A stretch of 64,000 nt of DNA from contig NZ_JAAFZB010000096.1 of the NCBI RefSeq assembly GCF_010692725.1, positions 744,001-808,000 on the forward strand, given 5' to 3'. Positions 8,525-15,530 of this stretch are shown here, piece after piece. The stretch's first letter is position 1. Every line of letters starts with the position of its first letter. A model generated the notes under the pieces. That model saw nothing but the letters and a program-made list of their open reading frames with translations. It did not search any database and had not been told where the DNA came from. The stretch comes from Flavihumibacter soli (GTDB lineage: Bacteria > Bacteroidota > Bacteroidia > Sphingobacteriales > Sphingobacteriaceae). The position numbers were made by a program, and so were the translations under genes.

Positions 8525-9019
8525 ATGGCTACACATCTTAAAAACTTATCGGACTTTTCCAATCTGGAAATCCCGACGGCAAAAAACTATCGGTTTGGTA
8601 TCATTGTGTCCCAATGGAATGACGAAGTGACAAATGCTCTATACCGTGGCGCTTATGATACGTTGTTAAAATATGAAGCGGCAGAGGAAAACATTATCAC
8701 AATCCAGGTACCGGGAAGTTTTGAACTAATTTCTGCTGCCGATATGCTGCTAACCTCCAGACAGTTTAATGCAGTTATTTGTCTTGGATGCGTAATACAG
8801 GGCGAGACCCGGCATTTTGATTTTATTTGCGATGCAGTTGCGAACGGAATATCAAATGTTTCAATAAAACACAACAAACCTGTCATATTTGGCGTATTAA
8901 CTACGGACAACCTGCAGCAGGCGCTTGACAGGGCAGGCGGCGTGCACGGCAATAAGGGCGAAGAAGCGGGTGTTACTGCTATTCAGATGGCCCATATACA
9001 GCACAGCCTCGTCGTTTAG
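8525..9019 (+). CDS. ribH: 6,7-dimethyl-8-ribityllumazine synthase
   Basis: Condenses 5-amino-6-ribitylaminouracil with 3,4-dihydroxy-2-butanone 4-phosphate, the penultimate riboflavin step. The 164-residue protein has the classic blocks FGIIVSQWNDEVTNALYRGA, VPGSFELISAA, CLGCVIQGETRHFDFIC (with the catalytic His), PVIFGVLTTDN and the C-terminal KGEEAG. The ATG at 8525 gives the common length, with an N-terminal extension of about 20 residues. No FMN riboswitch is visible upstream, and other rib genes are not nearby. Confidence 0.96.
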   Translation: MATHLKNLSDFSNLEIPTAKNYRFGIIVSQWNDEVTNALYRGAYDTLLKYEAAEENIITIQVPGSFELISAADMLLTSRQFNAVICLGCVIQGETRHFDFICDAVANGISNVSIKHNKPVIFGVLTTDNLQQALDRAGGVHGNKGEEAGVTAIQMAHIQHSLVV

Positions 9020-9077
9020 GTTTTAGTAATTGTAATATCCCCAAAAAAAATATAGTTTTATAAAACTGCAAATCGTT

Positions 9078-9194
9078 ATGAAAAGATTAGTTATAGGAAT
9101 TCTGGCCTTGTTTATTGTAGCAACCGCATTGGAATCCTGCTCCTCCAAGCTCTGCCCCGCGTATGGCTCATATCCCAACAAAGGGAGAAGCTAA
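9078..9194 (+). CDS. Small lipoprotein, 38 aa
   Basis: A 39-codon frame. MKRLVIGILALFIVATA forms a signal peptide, a lipobox-like LESC puts the Cys at residue 21, and the mature part is very short: SSKLCPAYGSYPNKGRS. Such tiny lipoproteins with a CPAYGSYP-like tail occur in this family of bacteria, as far as I recall. A hairpin with a T-rich tail overlaps its stop codon, supporting an independent transcript. Function unknown. Confidence 0.65.
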   Translation: MKRLVIGILALFIVATALESCSSKLCPAYGSYPNKGRS

Positions 9195-9218
9195 AACTTT
9201 TCAGCTTCTTTTATCTTT
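9186..9218 (+). terminator. Terminator of the small lipoprotein gene
   Basis: AGAAGCT (9186-9192) pairs with AGCTTCT (9203-9209), extended by A/T pairs with one bulge, followed by TTTATCTTT. The stem begins inside the last codons of the 38-aa gene. Confidence 0.6.
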
Positions 9219-9279
9219 ATAAAAAGAATTCCCAGGCTGATTTAACAGCCCCTTTCATTCTGTAAAGCAAAATTATCCG

Positions 9280-10017
9280 ATGAAAAAGATTTGTTTTGTT
9301 GTAGCGGCAATTGCTTTTTTGTCAGGATGCGTTACTGGCCAGACTAAGGAAGAGGTGATCAGCAAGGTCTGGGAAGGTGCCGGCGGAAAACGTACCTGGA
9401 AAGAGTCACGGTTTTTAACCTTTGTGTTTGCTCCTGTTAAGGATGGCAAGGTTCAGTTTCGCCGAAGTCACTTATGGGACCGTTACACCGGCGACTACCG
9501 TTTTGAAACAAAGACAAAGGATAACAAATCACTTTTAGTTCTCTTTAATGTTAATAACCAGAAGGGGAGATCCTTTATTAACGGGAACGCCCTGCCCGAT
9601 TCTTTGAATATTCCGCAGATAAAGCAAGCGTACAGCTATTTCATTAACGACTCTTACTGGCTGCTTGCTCCTCTTAAGCTGGAGGATCCGGGCGTAAATG
9701 TTACTCTTCTTGACCCTGAGGAGGTTGAAGGAGCTCGGGTAGATGTCCTGCACCTTGATTTTGATCAGGTAGGTATTACTCCGGGAGACCAGTATTGGCT
9801 ATATATCGATCATGAAACTGGCCAGGTGAAGCGGTGGAAATATTTATTGGAGGGTAAAAAGGAACCTTCCGTTTTCAACTGGACAAATTACAAAGATCTG
9901 GGCGGCGGCCTGAAATTATCAACACGCAAAGAGAATGTTGATCAAAACAACGCTATAACTTTTCCCGTTGCTAGTGTATTGATCAGTGTAGAACCCGAAA
10001 AATTTACTAAGAAATGA
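9280..10017 (+). CDS. Lipoprotein of unknown function (DUF6503-like)
   Basis: A 245-residue protein with a signal peptide and lipobox LSGC (Cys17). The mature part is beta-rich with repeated Trp/Tyr strands such as RSHLWDRYTGDYRFE, YWLLAPLKLEDPGV and YWLYIDHETGQVKRWKY. This is the pattern of outer-membrane lipoprotein-like (LolA/LppX) folds, and it resembles the DUF6503 family of Bacteroidota; that assignment is from memory. It overlaps the ytxJ-like gene by 4 bases, so the two are translated together. Substrate unknown. Confidence 0.7.
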   Translation: MKKICFVVAAIAFLSGCVTGQTKEEVISKVWEGAGGKRTWKESRFLTFVFAPVKDGKVQFRRSHLWDRYTGDYRFETKTKDNKSLLVLFNVNNQKGRSFINGNALPDSLNIPQIKQAYSYFINDSYWLLAPLKLEDPGVNVTLLDPEEVEGARVDVLHLDFDQVGITPGDQYWLYIDHETGQVKRWKYLLEGKKEPSVFNWTNYKDLGGGLKLSTRKENVDQNNAITFPVASVLISVEPEKFTKK

Positions 10018-10349
10018 AGTGGACCATTTTAGACAACCTGCAACAACTAGACGACATAAAAACAAGTGATCAGCCCTCACTCATATTTAAACATAGTACC
10101 CGTTGTTCCATCAGCATGATGGCAAAAAAGAGATTTGAACTGGACTGGCATGCTCTGCCTGAAAACATCAGTGTATACTTTCTGGACCTGATCCGCTACC
10201 GGGAGATTTCAAATTATATCGCCGAAGACTTTGATGTACATCATGAATCCCCTCAGCTGCTTCTTATAAAAGATGGAGAATGTGTTTATGAAGCCTCACA
10301 TGGCGAGATCTCAGCTGAAGATACTGCAGAACAAATAGCGGTAGTATAG
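10014..10349 (+). CDS. ytxJ: Bacillithiol-system redox protein YtxJ
   Basis: A 111-residue thioredoxin-like monothiol protein. The active site is KHSTRCSIS with a single Cys at residue 31, typical for YtxJ, which is thought to reduce bacillithiol-protein mixed disulfides. The rest has the thioredoxin order: VYFLDLIRYREISNYIAE, ESPQLLLIKDGE with the cis-Pro, and a C-terminal helix. A bacillithiol synthase subunit (BshA) is encoded at 22556-23695, supporting the cofactor assignment. The start ATG overlaps the previous stop. Confidence 0.85.
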   Translation: MKWTILDNLQQLDDIKTSDQPSLIFKHSTRCSISMMAKKRFELDWHALPENISVYFLDLIRYREISNYIAEDFDVHHESPQLLLIKDGECVYEASHGEISAEDTAEQIAVV

Positions 10350-10357
10350 CAAGCTGC

Positions 10358-10780
10358 TTACCGTTCCTGTTCGCCGCCAAAATTGAAAACAACATTCTGT
10401 AACAGTTCCGGGTGCAGGCTTTTAGCTACCGGGCATGTAAGAGCCGCTCTTTTTAATACAGTGCGGTCTTTCTCCGTATAATCACCGGCAGGTAAATTTA
10501 AGATAATCTGCGCCTCGCCGACTCTGCGGGGATCAGAAGCCATAATCTTAGTGATCGAACAGGTGGTGCCGTCTATATTGATATTCTGCTCACGCGCCGT
10601 GATTCCCATAATTGTTAGCATACAGCTACCTAAGGCAGTCGCAAGCAAATCGGATGGTGAAAAAGCTTCCCCTTTTCCTTTATTATCCAAAGGCGCGTCC
10701 GTAATTAACTTATTTCCTGAAAGAATGTGAGTAGCCTCTGTTCGAAGTTCGCCAAGGTAAGTGGTTTCTATTGTCGCCAT
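10358..10780 (-). CDS. OsmC family peroxiredoxin-like protein
   Basis: The 140-residue protein has the OsmC fold with both redox Cys residues: Cys53 in ALGSCMLTIMGI and Cys116 in AALTCPVAKSL. SPSDLLATALGSC and LHPELLQNV are family hallmarks. OsmC proteins reduce organic hydroperoxides or protect thiols. It converges on ytxJ with an 8-base gap, so both neighbours concern thiol or oxidative stress. Substrate range is not determinable. Confidence 0.92.
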   Translation of the reverse strand: MATIETTYLGELRTEATHILSGNKLITDAPLDNKGKGEAFSPSDLLATALGSCMLTIMGITAREQNINIDGTTCSITKIMASDPRRVGEAQIILNLPAGDYTEKDRTVLKRAALTCPVAKSLHPELLQNVVFNFGGEQER

Positions 10781-10891
10781 TATGCTTATCTAAAAAGTGT
10801 AGGCCGTAAAACTAAGAAATAATGGCTAATACATTGCAATGTCAAAATCTAACATACTGGTACTGCTCATTCATATCTTCCTTAAATTAAT

Positions 10892-10899
10892 TACTTTTG
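10892..10899 (+). promoter_or_regulatory. -7 box of lipA promoter
   Basis: TACTTTTG ends 4 bases before the lipA ATG. If the usual spacing to the transcription start holds, the lipA mRNA has essentially no leader. The -33 position reads TTC. Confidence 0.55.
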
Positions 10900-10903
10900 C
10901 AAC

Positions 10904-11782
10904 ATGATCGATTTACCGGTTATCCCTGTGAACCAAATGCAGCGCAAGCCGAACTGGCTGCGTGTGAAACTCCCTGTTGGGAAAGAATATGCTCACGTCA
11001 GAAGCCTGGTTGATACCCATAAGCTTCATACGATCTGTGAAAGCGGAAACTGTCCGAACATGGGCGAATGCTGGGGTGCAGGTACCGCCACGTTTATGAT
11101 ACTGGGGAACATCTGTACGCGCTCCTGCTCTTTTTGTGCCGTTGCAACCGGCAGACCTCTGGCAGTCGATGTGGATGAGCCTAATCGTGTAGCTAATTCT
11201 GTTAAACTGATGCAGGTAAAACACTGTGTCATCACATCGGTTGACCGTGACGATTTAAAGGACGGCGGATCAATTATCTGGGCAGAAACAATTAATGCCA
11301 TTCGTCGCGAAAGTCCTGAAACCACTCTTGAGACATTAATACCCGATTTTAAAGGAATCTGGGAAAACCTTGACCGCGTTCTTGCGGTACGTCCGGAAGT
11401 GGTATCACATAATCTTGAAACAGTCAGACGGTTAACCCGGGAAGTCCGGATCCAGGCAAAGTATGATCGAAGCCTGGAATGCCTTCGCCGTATCGCTGAG
11501 TCTGGCTTACGTACTAAATCAGGAATTATGCTGGGATTAGGGGAAACCGAAGAGGATGTACTTGAGGCTATGGCCGACTTGCTGAAAGCAGGTGTACATA
11601 TTCTTACACTGGGTCAGTACCTACAGCCCAGCCGTACGCATCACCCGGTTATTGACTGGATCACTCCCGAACAATTTTTAAAATACAAACAATTAGGGCT
11701 GGAAATGGGTTTCCGGTATGTGGAAAGCGGACCATTAGTTCGATCTTCCTACCATGCTGAAAAACACCTGTTTGAGTTGTAA
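10904..11782 (+). CDS. lipA: Lipoyl synthase
   Basis: A radical-SAM enzyme that inserts two sulfur atoms into octanoyl groups on lipoyl domains. The 292-residue protein has the auxiliary cluster motif [12 protein letters not shown] (Cys45, 50, 56), the radical-SAM motif CTRSCSFC (Cys71, 75, 78) and the C-terminal RSSYHAE whose Ser ligates the auxiliary cluster. Length is normal. The promoter box lies directly upstream, and the sigma-factor gene starts 23 bases downstream on the same strand. Confidence 0.97.
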   Translation: MIDLPVIPVNQMQRKPNWLRVKLPVGKEYAHVRSLVDTHKLHTICESGNCPNMGECWGAGTATFMILGNICTRSCSFCAVATGRPLAVDVDEPNRVANSVKLMQVKHCVITSVDRDDLKDGGSIIWAETINAIRRESPETTLETLIPDFKGIWENLDRVLAVRPEVVSHNLETVRRLTREVRIQAKYDRSLECLRRIAESGLRTKSGIMLGLGETEEDVLEAMADLLKAGVHILTLGQYLQPSRTHHPVIDWITPEQFLKYKQLGLEMGFRYVESGPLVRSSYHAEKHLFEL

Positions 11783-11805
11783 TCTTTGTATTTAAAAATT
11801 GCCCA

Positions 11806-12351
11806 TTGAGCAAAAAAAAGACTATTTCTGAAGATGAACTTGTCCGCGCAATAAGGCAGAGGGATAAATTCGGGGCAGAGGCCCTATACGATATGTATTC
11901 TGCATCCCTGTATGGAATTATCTACCGGATCGTGCAGCACGATGAGATTGCAGAAGACCTCCTTCAGGAGACATTTGTAAAGATCTGGAACTCTTTCACT
12001 TCTTTCGACCCTGCCAAAGGCCGCTTGTTTACATGGATGGCTAATGTGGCCAGGAATCTGTCGATAGATAAGATCCGGTCTAAAGACTTTAGGAACAGCT
12101 CGAAAAACCAGGATATTGAAAACACCGTAAATTCCATCGATGAGCAACGGAGTACCGCAATTAATCCCGACTTACTGGATGTAAAGGAGCTGGTTCAGCA
12201 ACTAAAGCCGGATCAAAAAAGCGTTCTTGATTTAGTTTATTTTAGAGGCTACACGCATGTGGAAGCGGCTGAAGAACTGGGAATACCATTAGGTACTGTC
12301 AAAACACGGATGAGAATGGCTATCATTACTTTAAGGAAATTTTTTAATTAG
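11806..12351 (+). CDS. ECF-type RNA polymerase sigma factor
   Basis: A 181-residue sigma-70 family factor with regions 2 and 4 only. Region 2 includes LYGIIYRIVQHDEIAEDLLQ and FVKIWNSFTSFDPAKGRLFT; region 4 has VLDLVYFRGYTHVEAAEELG followed by IPLGTVKTRMRMAI. The start is TTG at 11806, giving MSKKKTISEDELV; no in-frame ATG lies nearby. It is followed after 2 bases by its anti-sigma gene, the usual regulatory pair. The inducing signal is unknown. Confidence 0.9.
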   Translation: MSKKKTISEDELVRAIRQRDKFGAEALYDMYSASLYGIIYRIVQHDEIAEDLLQETFVKIWNSFTSFDPAKGRLFTWMANVARNLSIDKIRSKDFRNSSKNQDIENTVNSIDEQRSTAINPDLLDVKELVQQLKPDQKSVLDLVYFRGYTHVEAAEELGIPLGTVKTRMRMAIITLRKFFN

Positions 12352-12353
12352 AC

Positions 12354-13172
12354 GTGGAAGATCTAAGATCATATATTGAAAGCGGAATACTGGAGCTTTA
12401 TGCGGCGGGTGATTTAAATCCCACAGAAAGGCTGGAAGTAGAGGCAATGCTGATCAAACATCCCACGCTTAAGACCGAGTTAGCCGATATAGAAAAGAGC
12501 CTTGAAAAATATGCTAAAGCCTATTCGATAGCTCCTCCTGCCGCACTGCGGGATAAAGTCCTGGGGAACCTTTCAACGGCAATTGCTGAAACGCCAATAG
12601 CCGGAAACGACATTATTACGCTGCCCACGCGCCGCGATTCATTTTTTAAATATGCGTTTGCAGCCAGCGTTGCATTACTTATCCTGAGCCTTGGTGCCCT
12701 GGTCAGTTTATACTCCCGGCTTCAGGAATCCAGACAACAACTCACAGCACTGCAAGCCAGCAACCAGCAGTTTTCAAACAGGGTTAATTTCATGGACGAA
12801 AAGCTTTCTGAAAGAGAACAGATTCTCAACGTGCTAAGAAACCCCGAATACAAGATGGTTAAGCTAAAGGGCACCAAACAAGCACCACAAGCGAGCATGA
12901 TGGTAGCGTTTAATCCGGCTAAAAAGGAAGTGATGATTGACATGGCAGCCATGGAGATGCCGGCTAACGATACAGAACATCAATACCAGTTATGGGCACT
13001 GGTGGACGGCAAGCCGGTTGACCTGGGAGTGTTTGATATGCAGGCTGACGATGAGGGAATGAAGAAGATGAAAGCGATAGATAACGCGCAGGCTTTTGCA
13101 GTAACACTTGAACCACGGGGAGGAAGCCAGTCACCAACTATGGAACAAATGATGGTAATGGGCGCAATCTGA
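12354..13172 (+). CDS. Anti-sigma factor, RskA type
   Basis: The 272-residue protein starts at GTG (MEDLRSYIESGILELYAAGD), an anti-sigma N-terminus without zinc ligands. One membrane helix lies at about 99-120 (AFAASVALLILSLGALVSLY), followed by a coiled coil (about 122-155). The periplasmic C-terminal RskA domain contains YQLWALVDGKPVDLGVFD. It should hold the adjacent sigma factor inactive at the inner membrane. The intergenic gap is 2 bases, so expression is coupled. It converges on the nnr gene with 5 bases between stops. Confidence 0.88.
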   Translation: MEDLRSYIESGILELYAAGDLNPTERLEVEAMLIKHPTLKTELADIEKSLEKYAKAYSIAPPAALRDKVLGNLSTAIAETPIAGNDIITLPTRRDSFFKYAFAASVALLILSLGALVSLYSRLQESRQQLTALQASNQQFSNRVNFMDEKLSEREQILNVLRNPEYKMVKLKGTKQAPQASMMVAFNPAKKEVMIDMAAMEMPANDTEHQYQLWALVDGKPVDLGVFDMQADDEGMKKMKAIDNAQAFAVTLEPRGGSQSPTMEQMMVMGAI

Positions 13173-13177
13173 TAGCC

Positions 13178-14680
13178 CTATTCACTGGCGTAAGAACCGA
13201 TAACTTCCGGCAATTTTTTAATAAGATAACGGGAAGGAATCGAATACATTCCAGAGCATTCCGCTAATATATCCCCTGCTTTCCCATGAAGGTAAACTCC
13301 AGCCAGGGCCGCCTGTTCCGGACTGTATCCCTGGGCTAATAGCCCCGCTATAACTCCTGTTAATACATCGCCCGTTCCGCCGGTTGCCATGGCCGGGTTT
13401 CCAGTCGGGTTAATTACCACATTACCGTCAGGAAGAATAATAAAAGTATACCGGTTTTTTATAATGATGATCATCGCATGCTGCCTGGCGACCGACCTTC
13501 CCGTCGCAACTCTTTCCCACCAGCTGTTATGCGCGCCGAATAAGCGGTCAAATTCTTTCAGGTGGGGAGTAAATATGACATTATGCGGAAGCATGCCAAG
13601 TATTTCCGGATGTCTTGAAATGATATTCAGCGCATCTGCATCCATAACAACCTGAGATGAAATATTCGACAAGATGTGCTTCAAGAGCTTAACCTGAGGA
13701 TCATCGGTCCCAAGGCCTGGCCCGATAGCTATTGCCTGATATTTTGCAAAGTCGATCTCCGCACTTTTGTTCCTGGGCAAATACATAACCTCTGGTGAAA
13801 AGGAGTTCAGGGCGGAAAGTCCTTCAGCCGGTATACAGGCGGTGGTCAATCCGGCACCGGAATGCAGGCAGGCATCTGCACAAAGCAGGGCTGCCCCCAT
13901 GGTTCCGGTATTGCCCGCAACTATTAGCGCATGTCCAAAAGTTCCTTTATGACTAAATGCTTCCCGCGGCTTCATTATTTCACGGATATCATCAGGTTCA
14001 AGCAATGTCCATTCCCGCGGTTGCGATTGTATAAAAGATTCGTCAAGCCCGATATCCACAGACCGGAATCGCTTGATATAAGGCGCCGATTCTGGAAAGA
14101 AAAAATTAATCCTGGGCCTCTGGAACGATATTGCCAGTCCGGCTTTGATGATAGTTGATCCCTTCCTGATAACATCCTCTGATGGAAATCCGGTTGGGAC
14201 GTCCACAGAAACGATGGTTTTCCCGAGATTGTTGAGGTACACGGCAAGCTTATCAAACTCCCCGTCGAGAGGCCTGCTTAATCCGGAACCGAGTAAGGCA
14301 TCTATAATTATATCAGCATCTTCGGAGTGAAGTTCGTCGCTTGCTGCAATGTCAGTTACAGATATCCCGGTCAGCTTGAGCCGTTCCAGATTGATCCGGA
14401 AATCTTCTGATGTGGTATTGCCAAACCTCGCGATTTTTACCGACAGGCGGTCATAACCTTGTTCCTTAAGTAGTCTTGCGATCGCGAGCCCGTCGGCACC
14501 GTTATTACCGGTACCGCAATAAATGCTGATCGCCACATCCAGCCAGGCAAAGTATCCTTTAAAAGCTGAAACAAAGGCAGTCGCAGCAGATTCCATGAGG
14601 TCAATTGATGCAATCCCCCTGGCCCCGATTGTAAACTTGTCCGCCCGCCGAGTCTGTTCAGAAGTGAGAAGGGTTTGCAT
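13178..14680 (-). CDS. nnr: Bifunctional NAD(P)H-hydrate epimerase and ADP-dependent dehydratase
   Basis: Repairs hydrated NADH and NADPH. The N-terminal domain (about 1-215) is the YjeF-N epimerase, with YCGTGNNGADGLAIARLL. The C-terminal domain (about 225-495) is the dehydratase, a ribokinase-like fold, with GTMGAALLCADACLHSGAGL, VMDADALNII and the nucleotide-binding NPAMATGGTGDVLTG. The length, 500 residues, is standard for the fused bacterial enzyme. Confidence 0.95.
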   Translation of the reverse strand: MQTLLTSEQTRRADKFTIGARGIASIDLMESAATAFVSAFKGYFAWLDVAISIYCGTGNNGADGLAIARLLKEQGYDRLSVKIARFGNTTSEDFRINLERLKLTGISVTDIAASDELHSEDADIIIDALLGSGLSRPLDGEFDKLAVYLNNLGKTIVSVDVPTGFPSEDVIRKGSTIIKAGLAISFQRPRINFFFPESAPYIKRFRSVDIGLDESFIQSQPREWTLLEPDDIREIMKPREAFSHKGTFGHALIVAGNTGTMGAALLCADACLHSGAGLTTACIPAEGLSALNSFSPEVMYLPRNKSAEIDFAKYQAIAIGPGLGTDDPQVKLLKHILSNISSQVVMDADALNIISRHPEILGMLPHNVIFTPHLKEFDRLFGAHNSWWERVATGRSVARQHAMIIIIKNRYTFIILPDGNVVINPTGNPAMATGGTGDVLTGVIAGLLAQGYSPEQAALAGVYLHGKAGDILAECSGMYSIPSRYLIKKLPEVIGSYASE

Positions 14681-14753
14681 GCTGCCTATAATGAGGTAGA
14701 AAGTGCATAAAAAACCTTAGCAAGCGATTTATGTTTACCTAAAAAATGAAAAT

Positions 14754-15530
14754 GTGTGTATTACATTTAAAAATGCTTTGCACAAAGCACCCTTCGTAGT
14801 TCTGTCGGTTACTGTAATATTACACTCCTGTGTGTCTTACAAGCATACTCCTTATTTCAAGGACCTTCCACAGGCAGCAGTGTTAAACCAGGACATTGAC
14901 AATCACAGCCCGGTCGTAATTCAGCCTAATGATGTCCTAAATATAACGGTCAAAAGTCTGAGTAAAGAAGCCGAACAATTTGCTCCCTCACCCACCAGGA
15001 TAACTATCGGGACAGAAGAAGACGAAACAAGAGACGGATATTTGGTCAATCCGAATGGAGAGATTTACCTTCCTTTAATAGGCAATTTAAAAGTCTCAGG
15101 TCTTACTACAATTGAAGTTAATGATCTTATTACAAAGCAACTTAAAAATCATTTAAAAGATCCGGTAGTAAATGTCAGATTAGTGAATTTCAAGGTTTCT
15201 GTTTTTGGCGACGTAGGGAAACCGGGCATATATACCGTAACCAATGAACGGATCACGGTATTGGAAGCCATCATCCTGGCGGGTGACCTGAATAAGGAGG
15301 CGGTCAGAACGAATATTCTGCTCATCAGGGAGATAAATAAACAAAGGCAATTCATACGCCTGGATATTGAATCACAAAGTATTTTCAAATCACCTTATTT
15401 CTACCTGAAAAACAACGACCTGATTTATGTCGAGACGAAGAAATCACATGATACAAGGAGAGCCCTAATTGACAATATCTTAACAGCCAGCGCCGTAGTC
15501 ACATTTGTTTTATTGTTATTCAGGTTCTGA
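14754..15530 (+). CDS. Polysaccharide export lipoprotein (Wza-like)
   Basis: A 258-residue outer-membrane polysaccharide exporter component. The N-terminus is a signal with lipobox LHSC, and PNDVLNITVKSLSKEAEQF begins the Poly_export domain. A SLBB-type domain follows (VSVFGDVGKPGIYTVTNERI, VLEAIILAGDL), with a C-terminal membrane helix (ILTASAVVTFVLLLF) as in Wza-type proteins. No in-frame ATG precedes the signal; GTG at 14754 is the best start. The usual partner chain-length/tyrosine kinase gene is absent, and the gene overlaps convergent uvrA by 11 bases. Confidence 0.85.
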   Translation: MCITFKNALHKAPFVVLSVTVILHSCVSYKHTPYFKDLPQAAVLNQDIDNHSPVVIQPNDVLNITVKSLSKEAEQFAPSPTRITIGTEEDETRDGYLVNPNGEIYLPLIGNLKVSGLTTIEVNDLITKQLKNHLKDPVVNVRLVNFKVSVFGDVGKPGIYTVTNERITVLEAIILAGDLNKEAVRTNILLIREINKQRQFIRLDIESQSIFKSPYFYLKNNDLIYVETKKSHDTRRALIDNILTASAVVTFVLLLFRF

